64,000 nucleotides of DNA. Source: JAPHTQ01 sp050299175. Lineage in GTDB: Bacteria; Pseudomonadota; Gammaproteobacteria; Thiohalomonadales; Thiohalomonadaceae. A program made the position numbers and the translations under genes. A model generated the notes under the pieces. That model saw nothing but the letters and a program-made list of their open reading frames with translations, searched no databases and was not told where the DNA came from. Positions 34,138 to 44,300 of this stretch are shown in pieces. The stretch spans positions 1 through 64,000 of the forward strand of contig JBNKVM010000028.1 in assembly GCA_050299175.1 (NCBI GenBank). The letters run 5' to 3'. Within the stretch, counting starts at the first letter, position 1; every line of letters starts with the position of its first letter.

Positions 34138-34683
34138 ATGTCTGCAATCGCCGCACTCACCATCCTGGGACTGACCCTCGGCTTCCTGCTGGGCATGGCC
34201 GCGAAGAAATTCAAAGTGGAGAGCGATCCCATTGTCGATGAGATCAGCGACATGCTCCCCGGTACCAACTGCGGCCAGTGTGGCCTGGCGGGCTGCCCGG
34301 CAGCGGCACAGGCACTGGCCGACGGTAATGCCCCGGTCAACCTCTGCCCGCCCGGTGGTAAATCACTGGCGGTCAGCCTGGCGGAAAAGCTGGGTGTCAG
34401 CTTCGATGCCTCGGCCATGGAAGATGGTCCGGCCAAACTGGCAAAGGTAAACGAAGAACTCTGCATCGGCTGCGTGAAGTGCTCCAAGGAGTGCCCCACC
34501 GACGCCATCGTCGGTGCGCCGAAGCAGATCCACACCATCCTCGACATGGCCTGCACCGGCTGCGGCAATTGTGTCGATGTCTGCCCCACTATGTGCATCG
34601 AACTGTATGTACCGAAACCCACCCTGCCTGAGTGGCGCTGGCCGAAGCCTTCCGCCACCCCGGCATTGGCGCGGGCGGCGTAG
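34138..34683 (+). CDS. rnfB: Rnf complex Fe-S subunit RnfB
   Basis: RnfB is the membrane-anchored Fe-S protein that passes electrons to soluble ferredoxin. The order is an N-terminal membrane helix (about 4-22), a CxxCxxxxC motif domain (MLPGTNCGQCGLAGCPAAAQAL with a further C in LCPPGG), then two [4Fe-4S] motifs (CIGCVKCSKECPTDAI and CTGCGNCVDVCPTMCI). The 181-residue length is standard for proteobacterial RnfB. It follows rnfA by 17 bp with a GGAGGG ribosome site. Confidence 0.96.
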   Translation: MSAIAALTILGLTLGFLLGMAAKKFKVESDPIVDEISDMLPGTNCGQCGLAGCPAAAQALADGNAPVNLCPPGGKSLAVSLAEKLGVSFDASAMEDGPAKLAKVNEELCIGCVKCSKECPTDAIVGAPKQIHTILDMACTGCGNCVDVCPTMCIELYVPKPTLPEWRWPKPSATPALARAA

Positions 34684-34692
34684 GAGTCGAAT

Positions 34693-36183
34693 ATGCGTCT
34701 GTTCAAGTTCAAGGGCGGTGTCCATCCTGACGAGCGGAAGACAACTCGTGAGCTTCCGATCTCGTCGATGCCGGTACCGAAACGTCTCTACCTGCCACTG
34801 CAGCAACACATCGGCGCTCCCGCCGAGCCAGTGGTGCAGGTTGGCGATCATGTAAAAAAAGGCCAACTGCTGGCCAGGGCCACCGCACCGGTTTCTGCGC
34901 CGGTACACGCCTCGACCTCTGGTGTGATCGTCGCTATCGACGACTGCACTGCACCGCACCCCTCAGGCCTGCCGGTCACCAGCATCATCATCGAGAGTGA
35001 CGGTAAGGACGAGTGGGCGGACAGCATCGTGCCCATCGACCCGTTCAAGTTGAGTGCGGAAGAGATCGCACAGAAAGTCGGCGAGGCAGGCATCGTTGGC
35101 ATGGGTGGCGCCGCCTTCCCTGCTGCGGTGAAACTGAATCTCGGTAGCAAAAAAACGATTCATACCCTGGTGATCAACGGCGGCGAGTGCGAACCCTATC
35201 TGACCTGCGATGATCGCCTGATGCAGGAGCGTCCCGGCCCGATCATCGATGGCATCCGACTGATGCTCAAGGCGCTTAACTGTAAACGTGCGTTGATCGC
35301 GGTAGAGAACAACAAGCCCCAGGCACAACAGGCACTGCGCGAAGCGGGCAGCGCCTTCCCCGAGATCGAAGTTGTCGGCGTACCGACCCGTTACCCGATG
35401 GGTTCGGAAAAACAGATGATTCAGACCCTCACCGGACTGGAAGTCCCGGCGGGTGGCCTGGGTGCCGATATCGGCGTGATGGTGCACAACGTCGCCACCG
35501 CCTACGCGGTACATCAGGCACTGCGCCACGGTCGTCCGCTGGTTTCGCGTATCGTCACGGTCAGTGGCAGCGCGGTAGCCAAGCCGGCCAATCTGGAGGT
35601 GCCGCTGGGTACCCTGGCCGAGGAACTGGTCGAATACTGCGGCGGCCTGCACAAGGAGGCCCAACGACAACTTCTGGGTGGTCCGATGATGGGCACTTCC
35701 CTGCCCCATTTCGGCGTCCCCATCGTCAAAGGCAGTAACGGCGTACTGGCCCTGGCCGACGAAGAGATGATGCTACAACCACAGGCGCAGCCCTGTATCC
35801 GTTGCGGCCGCTGCGTCGATGCCTGTCCGGTCGGCCTGATGCCGCTGGAGATGGCAGCACGGGCACGCAACGGCAAGGTGGAAGACGCGGTCGATTTCGG
35901 CCTGATGGATTGCATCGCCTGCGGCACCTGTAGCTATGTCTGTCCGGCCTCAATTCCCCTGACCCAGTACTTCAACTTCGCCAAGGGCGAGCTGGCACAG
36001 ATGCGCAAAGACAAGCAGAAGACTGAACTGACCCGTGAATGGGCCAATGCACGCACCGAACGTCTGGAGCGTGAGGCGCAGGCCAAGCGCGAAGCTGCCG
36101 CCAAGCGAAAGGCGGAGCGGGAGGCAAAGAAAAAGGCCGAAGCGGAAGCGGCGGCCAAGCAACAGGAGGAACAGGCATCATGA
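34693..36183 (+). CDS. rnfC: Rnf complex NADH-binding subunit RnfC
   Basis: RnfC is the peripheral NADH/FMN-binding subunit, related to the NuoF flavoprotein. Motifs: KKGQLLARATAPVSAPVHASTSG (barrel-sandwich domain), VGMGGAAFPAAVKLN and INGGECEPYLTCDDRLM (nucleotide site), then two [4Fe-4S] motifs, CIRCGRCVDACPVGLMP and CIACGTCSYVCPASIPL. The last 60 residues are a charged Lys/Glu/Ala-rich helix, common in gammaproteobacterial RnfC. The stop overlaps the rnfD ATG. Confidence 0.96.
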   Translation: MRLFKFKGGVHPDERKTTRELPISSMPVPKRLYLPLQQHIGAPAEPVVQVGDHVKKGQLLARATAPVSAPVHASTSGVIVAIDDCTAPHPSGLPVTSIIIESDGKDEWADSIVPIDPFKLSAEEIAQKVGEAGIVGMGGAAFPAAVKLNLGSKKTIHTLVINGGECEPYLTCDDRLMQERPGPIIDGIRLMLKALNCKRALIAVENNKPQAQQALREAGSAFPEIEVVGVPTRYPMGSEKQMIQTLTGLEVPAGGLGADIGVMVHNVATAYAVHQALRHGRPLVSRIVTVSGSAVAKPANLEVPLGTLAEELVEYCGGLHKEAQRQLLGGPMMGTSLPHFGVPIVKGSNGVLALADEEMMLQPQAQPCIRCGRCVDACPVGLMPLEMAARARNGKVEDAVDFGLMDCIACGTCSYVCPASIPLTQYFNFAKGELAQMRKDKQKTELTREWANARTERLEREAQAKREAAAKRKAEREAKKKAEAEAAAKQQEEQAS

Positions 36184-37295
36184 GCCAGTATGTTCCCTCA
36201 CCGTCACCCCATACCCATGCGCCGCTCAGTATCGGGCGCATCATGTTTACCGTCTGGCTGGCAATGCTGCCTGCCAGTCTCTACGGCGTCTGGCTCTACG
36301 GTTGGCCCGCACTGAATCTGCTGCTGATCACCACCGGTGCCGCGCTGGCTTCTGAGGCATTCGGCCTCTGGTTGGCAGGCAAACCGATCAGCAACGCCCT
36401 TCAGGATGGCTCCGCACTGGTCACCGCCTGGCTGCTGGCAATGACCCTGCCACCCTGGGCACCCTGGTGGATCGCCGTGGTCGGCGCCTTCTTTGCCGTG
36501 GTCGTGGGCAAGCAGGTCTTCGGCGGTATCGGTCAGAACCTGTTTAATCCGGCGATGCTCGGACGGGTGGCGTTGTTGATCGCCTTCCCGGTAGAGATGA
36601 CCACCTGGGTTGCGCCGCAACCACTGTTCAGCGCTGGCACTCCCGGATTCCTTGACGGTCTGGCCGTCACCTTCGGCGGCGTCACCAACATCGACGCCAT
36701 CAGCGGCGCCAGTCTGCTCGGACATATCAAAACCGAGGTCGGTCGCCAGGTGCCGCTGGCCGACGCCCTCAATGGTGCCTACTCCCTGCAACAGGCAGCG
36801 ATGGGCCAGATGCGTGGCAGTCTGGGTGAAACCTCAGCGGTGCTGATCGCCGCAGGCGGCCTATTCCTGCTAGTGCGTCGCATCATTACCTGGCATGTCC
36901 CGGCAGCGATGCTGGCGACGGTCGCGGTGCTCGCCACCATCATGCATTTCATCGACCCGAGTCGTTACGCCGATGCGGGCGTGCACCTCTTCAGCGGCGG
37001 CCTGATGCTGGGGGCGTTCTTTATCGCCACCGACCCGGTTGGCTCGCCGTCGACGCCACGCGGACAGATCGTCTATGCCATCGGTTGTGGCGCATTGATT
37101 TACGTAATTCGTACCTGGGCCGGTTTCCCCGAAGGGGTCGCCTTTGCGGTGCTGTTGATGAACGCGGCAACGCCGTTAATCGATCACTACCTGCGCCCGC
37201 GCATCTACGGTCGCGAACGAACTGGCGAACCGCTCGATTACCAAAGCGGACGCTTCGCCCGTCGCCTTTCCCAACTGAAGGGAGGTGACAAATGA
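36180..37295 (+). CDS. rnfD: Rnf complex membrane subunit RnfD
   Basis: RnfD is an integral membrane subunit with covalently bound FMN. The 371-residue chain has about ten membrane helices. The FMN-linkage region appears as the S/T-rich DAISGASLLGHIKTE segment after the family motif GGIGQNLFNPAMLGRVALLIAFP. FIATDPVGSPSTPRGQIVYAIGCGALIYVIR is the C-terminal signature. It overlaps both rnfC and rnfG by 4 bp, implying coupled translation. Confidence 0.95.
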   Translation: MSQYVPSPSPHTHAPLSIGRIMFTVWLAMLPASLYGVWLYGWPALNLLLITTGAALASEAFGLWLAGKPISNALQDGSALVTAWLLAMTLPPWAPWWIAVVGAFFAVVVGKQVFGGIGQNLFNPAMLGRVALLIAFPVEMTTWVAPQPLFSAGTPGFLDGLAVTFGGVTNIDAISGASLLGHIKTEVGRQVPLADALNGAYSLQQAAMGQMRGSLGETSAVLIAAGGLFLLVRRIITWHVPAAMLATVAVLATIMHFIDPSRYADAGVHLFSGGLMLGAFFIATDPVGSPSTPRGQIVYAIGCGALIYVIRTWAGFPEGVAFAVLLMNAATPLIDHYLRPRIYGRERTGEPLDYQSGRFARRLSQLKGGDK

Positions 37296-37963
37296 GCTAT
37301 GTGAAGGTCGGCAAAGGGGTACTGGAACCCAGTTACCGTAAACGTACCGCCTACCAGGCCATGCTGCTCGGCGGCATGGCGACCCTGGCCAGTGCGGTAC
37401 TGGTATTGGGAGATCTGGAAACCCGTGATGACATCGCTCTGCGTCAGGCAGAAGACCTGAAGGCTTCGCTGAGTCAGGTACTACCCGATGAGATTCACGA
37501 CAATGATCTGCTTAGTGATGTACTGGAAATTCCAGGCGAGGGGGTAAACGGCAAGCCGTTAAAGGTTTATCGCGCCCACAAGGACGGCAAGATCAGCGCC
37601 GTAGCCTATGAGGTATCGGCCATCGGTTATGCCGGTCCAGTCACAAGCATCATGGGTATTGCAGCTGACGGCAGCGTACTCGGTGTACGCGTGTTGGCAC
37701 ATGCAGAGACCCCGGGATTAGGTGACAAGATCGAGGCAAATCGTGATGACTGGATCTTGTCCTTTAATGGGCACTCCCTGGAAAACACCACGGCGACCCA
37801 GTGGCAGGTAAAAAAGGATGGCGGTGACTTTGATCAGTTCACTGGCGCCACCATCACACCGCGGGCAGTGGTGAAGTCGGTCTATAGCGGCCTGCAGAAA
37901 TTCGAAAGTTACCGCGGCACGCTGCTGATGCCGCCCATGACACCGGAGAGCGGTAATGAGTGA
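37292..37963 (+). CDS. rnfG: Rnf complex FMN-binding subunit RnfG
   Basis: RnfG carries a covalent FMN on a threonine in the SGAT motif; here it is DQFTGATITPRAVVKSV, so TGAT fills that role. One N-terminal membrane helix (about 21-42) anchors a periplasmic FMN-binding domain with GYAGPVTSIMGIAADGSVLGVRVLAHAETPGLGDKIE. The 223-residue length is typical. It overlaps rnfD and rnfE. Confidence 0.95.
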   Translation: MSYVKVGKGVLEPSYRKRTAYQAMLLGGMATLASAVLVLGDLETRDDIALRQAEDLKASLSQVLPDEIHDNDLLSDVLEIPGEGVNGKPLKVYRAHKDGKISAVAYEVSAIGYAGPVTSIMGIAADGSVLGVRVLAHAETPGLGDKIEANRDDWILSFNGHSLENTTATQWQVKKDGGDFDQFTGATITPRAVVKSVYSGLQKFESYRGTLLMPPMTPESGNE

Positions 37964-38651
37964 TAAACCGGCAATCGACTACCGTCGCATCATGCGTGAT
38001 GGTCTGTGGGACAATAACATGGTCTTCGCCCAGTTATTGGCACTCTGTCCGTTGCTGGCTGTAACCGGTACTGCCACCAATGGCCTGGGGCTGGGCCTCG
38101 CCTCTCTGGTGGTACTGGTGATCTCCAATATGGTGGTAGCACTGTTTCGCGGCATTATTACCCCGGAAGTACGTATTGCGGTATTCGTCCTGCTCATCGC
38201 AGCTATCGTGACGTTGGTGGACATGATGATGAACGCCTGGCTGCATGAACTGCACAAGGTACTCGGCCTCTTTATCCCGCTTATCGTTACCAACTGCGCG
38301 GTACTGGGCCGTGCCGAGTCGTTTGCTTCACGCCAGCCGGTACGCGCTGCGCTGGCGGACGGTTTTGCCATGGGGATCGGTTTTATCATCGCCCTCGTAG
38401 CCCTCGGCGCAACTCGCGAAATCATCGGCGCAGGTACCCTCTTCGCCAACGCCTCGCTGCTGCTGGGTGAAAGCTTCCACTTTATGGAGCTGACCATCAT
38501 CCCCAACTATCGCGGTTTCCTGTTGATGGCCCTGCCCCCGGGCGGCTTTCTGATGATGGGATTCCTGCTGGCGGGTAAACGTATTCTCGACGCACGCCGC
38601 CAACGCCGTGCTGAAATGGTTTCCAGCGACGCCGAAGCGGCAAGCGCATGA
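37956..38651 (+). CDS. rnfE: Rnf complex membrane subunit RnfE
   Basis: RnfE is a six-helix integral membrane subunit related to RnfA. Seen are GLWDNNMVFAQLLALCPLLAVTGTATNGLG near the start and FIPLIVTNCAVLGRAESFAS, which contains the central cysteine that pairs with the RnfA one. The 231-residue length fits. The short Ala/Ser-rich tail is not conserved. It overlaps rnfG by 8 bp. Confidence 0.95.
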   Translation: MSDKPAIDYRRIMRDGLWDNNMVFAQLLALCPLLAVTGTATNGLGLGLASLVVLVISNMVVALFRGIITPEVRIAVFVLLIAAIVTLVDMMMNAWLHELHKVLGLFIPLIVTNCAVLGRAESFASRQPVRAALADGFAMGIGFIIALVALGATREIIGAGTLFANASLLLGESFHFMELTIIPNYRGFLLMALPPGGFLMMGFLLAGKRILDARRQRRAEMVSSDAEAASA

Positions 38652-38673
38652 TCAGTTCATGGAGAAGTGTGCG

Positions 38674-38940
38674 ATGAAAATTGCTGTTGTCTACGCCGAC
38701 ACCAATAACCAGAAATTCATTAATCTGGATGTACCTGAGGAAACCACCGCAGCAGAGGCGATCGAACTCTCAGGACTGCTAAAACAGTTTCCCCATATCG
38801 ATCTGGAAGAGAATCGTTTTGGTGTCTTCGGCCGCGTGGTCAAGGCTGAGACACCGCTTAAAGATGGCGACCGGGTCGAGATCTATCGCCCGATTACTGC
38901 CGATCCGGAAACCGTAGAAAGAAGGGATATCGAAGAGTAG
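38674..38940 (+). CDS. rnfH: RnfH family protein
   Basis: An 88-residue beta-grasp (ubiquitin-like) protein of the RnfH/RatB family found at the end of rnf operons and required for full Rnf function in some diazotrophs. Motifs are KIAVVYADTNNQKFINLDVPEETTAAEAI and the C-terminal RVVKAETPLKDGDRVEIYRPITADP. The ATG at 38674 has GGAGAAG 8 nt upstream; an alternative ATG lies 5 codons earlier. It ends the operon. Confidence 0.88.
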   Translation: MKIAVVYADTNNQKFINLDVPEETTAAEAIELSGLLKQFPHIDLEENRFGVFGRVVKAETPLKDGDRVEIYRPITADPETVERRDIEE

Positions 38941-38966
38941 AAATCAATATTTTGAGTCTATCGCTC

Positions 38967-39016
38967 CCGTGTTGTATAAATATCCCATAAATAGGGAATA
39001 TTAAATAACAACACGG
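38967..39016 (+). promoter_or_regulatory. AT-rich hairpin covering the leader of the next gene
   Basis: Nine-base arms CCGTGTTGT/ACAACACGG enclose a smaller interrupted dyad (ATCCC/GGGA). The distal arm ends in the GG of the GGTGA ribosome-site-like sequence before the ATG at 39024, so the stem could limit translation. It could equally be an operator. Confidence 0.45.
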
Positions 39017-39023
39017 TGACCAC

Positions 39024-40349
39024 ATGCGCTTCCTCAGAAATCTGCTGCTTTTTGTTGTCCTGGTATACGGCCTTGCCTACGGCTATCTCTGGTACGAAAC
39101 CAATAATACGTTACAACGTATCACCGAAGGTGCCGCCCCGTTTGCCAAAATCGACTATGCTTCATTCTTTGTCTCTCCCCTGGCGAACGAGATCACCGTA
39201 GATAACATATCTATTGTTCCGCAGATGGCCGCGGACGAATTTCGCATCGAGCAGGCTCGCCTGTATGCGGATCAACCCGGTTTCTTCCTGCTTTCCGGCA
39301 AAGCGATGCAGGATGGCGCATTACCGGAAAAGATTGGTATTAACCTGAAAAATATCCAGGTCAATATGGATGGCAAATTCATTACCATGCTGGGAGATAT
39401 GGCTCAGCAATCCCAGGAAACATCAGGACAGGCTCCCATGCCTTTCGCCAATCTCGATGCGCTAGGCTGCGGTGATATCGAGCAATTCCAACTGGTGGAT
39501 TACCGCATGATGGGGATGCGGCGACTCAATCTCGATCTCAACCTTCGCCTGAGCTATGACAAAATCGGCGAAATTTTCGGGCTACAGGTCGATGCCAATA
39601 CCCGTGGCGTTTACGACATCAGCGTCGCAACCGAATTCAAGGTACCCAACGGTGAAATGGGCAGCGTGACCAACACCGACAAAATCCCACCCATGCGTTT
39701 CAGTGTCAATGACACGGGTTTTTACAAAATGCGTAACCGTTACTGCGCAACCGCCAATGACAGCAGCATTGACGAGTATGTCGATCACCACATGCAGCAG
39801 ATCTCCTCCACTTTTGGTGTCACGCTGCCTGAGAAGACAGCCCAGGCATATCGCGAACACATGCTGAAGGGTGGACGCATTAATATTTCAATTAAACCGC
39901 AAAATGACATTACATCGACGGAACTTGCTTATTACAAACCGTTGGAAGTCGCCGAACTCCTAGGTTTAAATATCAGCGTGGGCAATACCCGTGTCGATCT
40001 GGAACAGCTACTCAACACCAGCACGCCTGCGGTAGTTGCAAAATCGGAACAGCCCGCCAAAGCGAAACCCAGCACCCCGCCCCAACGGCCTGAACCCTCT
40101 GTAGTGAAGAAACTGGCAAAGACCCCTGCGCCATCTCGGCGGCCTACTTTCCATGTCGAGAAAGTCGATAATGCCCACAAACATATCGACAGACTCGTTG
40201 AGGTTACCCTGCCCGGCAATAAGGTGCGTCGAGGGACACTGGAACAAGTACGCAACGGTCGTCTTTATCTGGTGATGGAATTGCAGGGCGGCAGCATTAC
40301 CTACCCGGTTCGAAAAACCGAAATCAGTGAATTCAGAGTGAAATACTGA
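39024..40349 (+). CDS. Membrane-anchored hypothetical protein (441 aa)
   Basis: One N-terminal membrane helix (about 3-23, LRNLLLFVVLVYGLAYGYLWY) is followed by an extracytoplasmic region of about 280 residues with beta-rich, AsmA-like phrases (EITVDNISIVPQMAADEFRIEQARLYA) and two cysteines. A Pro/Lys/Ala-rich linker (about 335-380) follows, then a small SH3-like C-terminal domain (RLVEVTLPGNKVRRGTLEQVRNGRLYLVMEL). The family is not recognised. It is a single gene between the rnf operon and the island, with its own terminator. Confidence 0.7.
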   Translation: MRFLRNLLLFVVLVYGLAYGYLWYETNNTLQRITEGAAPFAKIDYASFFVSPLANEITVDNISIVPQMAADEFRIEQARLYADQPGFFLLSGKAMQDGALPEKIGINLKNIQVNMDGKFITMLGDMAQQSQETSGQAPMPFANLDALGCGDIEQFQLVDYRMMGMRRLNLDLNLRLSYDKIGEIFGLQVDANTRGVYDISVATEFKVPNGEMGSVTNTDKIPPMRFSVNDTGFYKMRNRYCATANDSSIDEYVDHHMQQISSTFGVTLPEKTAQAYREHMLKGGRINISIKPQNDITSTELAYYKPLEVAELLGLNISVGNTRVDLEQLLNTSTPAVVAKSEQPAKAKPSTPPQRPEPSVVKKLAKTPAPSRRPTFHVEKVDNAHKHIDRLVEVTLPGNKVRRGTLEQVRNGRLYLVMELQGGSITYPVRKTEISEFRVKY

Positions 40350-40367
40350 ATGACTAAATTCTTAGAA

Positions 40368-40394
40368 AAAAAGGCTGCCATTGGCAGCCTTTTT
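40368..40394 (+). terminator. Intrinsic terminator
   Basis: AAAAAGGCTGCC-ATT-GGCAGCCTTTTT: a 12-bp stem and T tract, 19 bp after the stop codon of the upstream gene. Confidence 0.92.
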
Positions 40395-40441
40395 ATTTGC
40401 AGTCCTGTTGACGAAACATGTTGCTAACCATTTTACGGTCG

Positions 40442-40544
40442 GCCGGCATCAACCGCACGGTCACCGTGCCGGTTAAACATATTTTAGTATTGAGAAAACT
40501 ATTTGTTATCGAAATGATGTTGGTGCCCGGAGCCGGGGTCGAAC
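40442..40544 (-). repeat. Left direct repeat of the island, with tRNA-Leu 3'-end remnant (40521-40544)
   Basis: About 100 bp that match 52028-52128 at roughly 85%. The minus strand carries 24 nt of a tRNA-Leu 3' end (GTTCGACCCCGGCTCCGGGCACCA), then the same downstream hairpin (GCACGG/CCGTGC). The rest of the tRNA is absent, as expected for an old att site. The interval 40350-40674 holds nothing else I can name. Confidence 0.75.
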
Positions 40545-40674
40545 AACCCTATATTTCAATAAGTTAGTATGCTTTGGCGCAAATATGGCGCACTAAGAAA
40601 GTACGTATAGTTACCATGCATCTACCCATGAACATCAGCTTCAAATATATCGATATTCCCACTGCATGACCAGA

Positions 40675-41208
40675 TTAAACTTCGTTCCCGGGCATAACCG
40701 CATTCTGAATGGCCGTGACGGTGTCGCTATCGAGGTGGATATTCGGCAGTGCGGTATCGATGTTTTCTTGAGTAATCTGGTAGATGCGCTGCCCTTCCAG
40801 TTGTGCCTTGGCAAGGGCTTTTACCGCTGAGATGGCTTCTCCCGGATTTTGTGGCGTGACAAACATCTGCTCCGGGATAGAGTGCTCAAGCGTTGAACCT
40901 ATCATGCCGATTTGCTGGTGGAATTGCGCGTCTTTCTGTGGGTCTGTAGTGTGTGTCCCAACATGGTTGCCAACACGTACATTCATCACCACGCCACCCG
41001 ATTCGATGCTGTGCGGCAGGCCGAAGAAGTAGTTGACCTTCGGTTCGTAGCCGTAGCTGCCGTAGCCCACGGCTAAGCTATGGTTGGCGTGTTGCTGTAC
41101 GGCCATGATGTGGCTCATGGCGTTGTATTCGGCGAAGTAGCCGAGTACGCCTGCATGGAACATGTCGCCCAGGATGTCTTCTCTTGTCAGGGCGGCGAGT
41201 TCAGTAGT
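40675..41208 (-). pseudogene. Orphan duplicated fragment of the transglutaminase-fold gene
   Basis: Encodes about 177 residues nearly identical to residues 692-866 of the protein at 41392-44430, with long runs of identical nucleotides. An in-frame TAG lies two codons before the homology begins. The downstream end stops right after NEV, where the full protein continues into its C-terminal tip. It could be debris of a deletion or recombination, or a stored module as in polymorphic toxin loci. An internal ATG at 41163 would give a 162-residue protein. Confidence 0.8.
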
Positions 41209-41219
41209 TTCCTACAAGT

Positions 41220-41390
41220 CTACTTACTCTTTCTCATCTGCCCTCTCTTAGTAGAGCATCTTCCTTTTCGGCACAGCACGAAAACTGTTATCAGTGCTCC
41301 AGCCCACAACAAATAAAAGTAATCTCCCTTGATGACATAAATAAACACCCCAAAGGACAGAAGAAAAATTGCAATAATAATATGTAGCAT
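41220..41390 (-). CDS. Small membrane protein downstream of the transglutaminase-fold gene
   Basis: A 56-residue protein beginning MLHIIIAIFLLSFGVFIY, with two closely spaced membrane helices (about 2-19 and 22-39) and a basic tail rich in Lys/Arg. Its ATG lies 1 bp after the stop of the large gene, so it is translationally coupled. Position and type (small membrane protein after a gene with a hydrophobic C-terminal tip) would fit an immunity protein, but no homology supports that. Confidence 0.55.
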   Translation of the reverse strand: MLHIIIAIFLLSFGVFIYVIKGDYFYLLWAGALITVFVLCRKGRCSTKRGQMRKSK

Positions 41391-41391
41391 T

Positions 41392-44300
41392 TTATTTCTC
41401 GCGATACTTGTAGACAACTATCACCATTTCCGCCACAACAACATATGCCAAATATGTTGTAAATAGCATAAGTGCAACCGGTGATAGCATATTCAAGATA
41501 ACAGCAAATAATGATGCTGCTGCAAAGAAGCGAATAAGCTCAACATTTTGCTCATATCCAGCATAACTAGGGCCATAGTACACCGCTAACATAGCTGCAA
41601 CAAAAGTTACTATCATCAGTGCTGCAAATAGATACATTGCAACGGCACCCATGGCTAAAACTGCCAACCACGTTACACCGAGAACTGCTGCGCCTGCCTC
41701 AGAAAGCATTGTATAGTAGCCACCATTCATCCCCCCCGAGATCATATACGCTCCAATCCCGGTATCCTTGTCCATAACGATATATCCTGCCCCACTCCAT
41801 CCCGGAATAGATACCGGATCAGTATGGGCTGTCACTTCCTTCCCGGCCATTACCGCATTCTGGATCGCCGTTACGGTATCGCTATCGAGGTGGATATTCG
41901 GCAGTGCGGTATCGATGTTTTCTTGAGTAATCTGGTAGATGCGCTGCCCTTCCAGTTGTGCCTTGGCAAGGGCTTTCACCGCTGAGATGGCTTCGCCCGC
42001 ATTTTGTGGCGTGACAAACATCTGCTCCGGAATCGCATGCTCCAGCGCCGAGCCAATCATCCCGATTTGCTGGTGGAATTGCACATCGGCCTGCTGATCT
42101 GTGGTGTGTGTCCCGACATGGTTGCCAACACGTACATTCATCACCACGCCACCCGATTCGATGCTGTGCGGCAGGCCGAAGAGGTAGTTGACCTTCGGCT
42201 CGTAGCCGTAGCTGCCGTAACCTATGGCAAAACTGTGATTGGCATGTTGTTGTACAGCTAAGATATGGCTCAAGGCGCTATACTGGGCGAAGTACCCAAG
42301 TATTCCTGAATAATACATATCACCCAAAATATCATCACGAGTTAGTGTTCCAATTTGTTCCTGGTTCTGCATCTCCAGAATAGCTTTAGTGTTATTAATA
42401 CTTGCTTGTAGGTTAATGAGTTGCTGTACCCCTACGTCCTGCCCCATGGCAGCGATGGCGAGGAAGGAACCGGCGGCAACTTTGTAGGTGTAGGGGGCCT
42501 GGGTTTCTACCGGACGTGTGACCTGGTAAATAAAGTCCAGCTCATGGCCGAGGCGCATGGCGGTGCCTGTTTTGATTACCGTGCCGTTGAGTTTCAGCTC
42601 GGGAATAACGTTGATCAGATAGGCCGGGATGCTGGTCGGTAGTTGGGAAACATCGGTAATGGTTCCCTGCGGCAGCAGCGCCAGCAGGGCCGCTTCGTCA
42701 TCCGCCGTGGCCGGTTTGAAGGAGAGGGTGATGCGCTGGTTGTTGAGGCTGGCCATGGGCAGGGTGATTGGGCTATCGGGCTGGCCCAGGTAGTCCTTGC
42801 CCAGGGCAAAGGTCATGCGGTTTCTCAGTCCGTCAGGCAGTTCGCCGTAACGTGTTCCGGTGACCACAATGTGGTTGGGGAGTGATGAGGGCAGTACGGG
42901 GTACTCCTGGATGATGGTTTTGCGTCCGCCGGTGATGTCGCCCACTGTCGGATCGGTCATGGTGGCGATGTGGTCCTGCATTGCCTGCTGGGCCTGGATT
43001 TGGGCGTTCTGGATAATGGTGGGATCGAAGCCCTGCACCCAGCCTTCGGTTTCATTGACGGTGCCGCTGGCGAGGAAGGTGTCGGCCAGGCTTTGGCCGT
43101 CGAGGCCGGAGATGGCCGCAATATCCAATCCTTCCTTGTATTCGTACTGTTTGTAGCTGGGGTCCATCTGCACCCAGGTATCGGCCTCTCGGTTTTTCGC
43201 GCCACGGGAGGGGAAGTAGTCGATGGCCGCCTCGACCCAGATGTGTTCCAGGCGCATCAGCTTAATCTGCCCGCCTGAAATGACGCTGATAGTCGGTATG
43301 CCCCCTACCCTGGCATAGTGTTGCGCCGCCTCGACATTGGCGAAATCACCGGTCCAGTTGGTGAACTTATCTGCCGGTAGTTCGATGGTGCCGTGGACAT
43401 AACGCGCGGGAATGCCGGAGGCACGCAGCAGGGCGATGGTGAGGGAGGCTATGTCCATCGCGTTACCGCGTAGGCTGCTGAGCGTGAGGTCAGCACTCTG
43501 GTAGGCACCCCAGGTTGGCAACCATTCGATGTTATTGCGCACCCACTGGTATATCTTCACTGGGTCATAGGTCAATTCAGCGGCCTTGTCTTTGATCGCC
43601 TGGCTTAGTGTGATCTCGGCGGTCGCGGCCAGATAGGCGGGGTCGTTTGCCCCAACAAGCGTATCGTATTTGAAGTCACCCAATGCGGCGAATTTGGGAT
43701 AGGGATTATCAAATAGGCTCGCGCTGGTGAACGCCTCTTTTTTCAACTTCGGGATATTCTGCGGATCGGCCTTAAATGTTGGGTTGAGGTCATTGGGGTC
43801 GAAGGGCTGGGGGGAACGTTTGAGCTGTTTCTCTTCCAGTTGTTTGCGCGCAGCCAGTACGGCAATGAGTTTGTCTTCATCCTGCTCAGCAGTCCGAATT
43901 TCCTGTAGTCTTTCCAGCAGGCTATCCATTTCGCTGCGGTAGTTTTCGACCATCTCCTCATGGCGTTGTGTGATTACCGGAGCGAGTTGACGTTGTGAAA
44001 TGAAGTTCTTTGTTTCATCAAATGATGCCATGGTCTGACGGTCATATTTCTGCAACGCATCCAGAAGTTCATTCAGGCTTTTTTCTGTATTGACGGCATC
44101 TTGCTTGTTGATAAGCTCATAGGCCAGTACGTCAAGCGTATCCTGCACGTCAACAACTGTTTTGGACAAGGATGCCTGCTTACTGGGTGCCTTCTCCTGC
44201 GCCACCGTATCATGTGTTTCTTGTGACAGCCCCAGAAGGCGAGCCTTGTGCGGTGCGACACGATTCAGCTTTTCAACGACATTCTCTGCAGGAACGGCGT

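Noticed and set aside
40521..40544. tRNA-Leu gene at the left island border
   Set aside because: Only the 3' 24 nt are present; listed as an attachment remnant.
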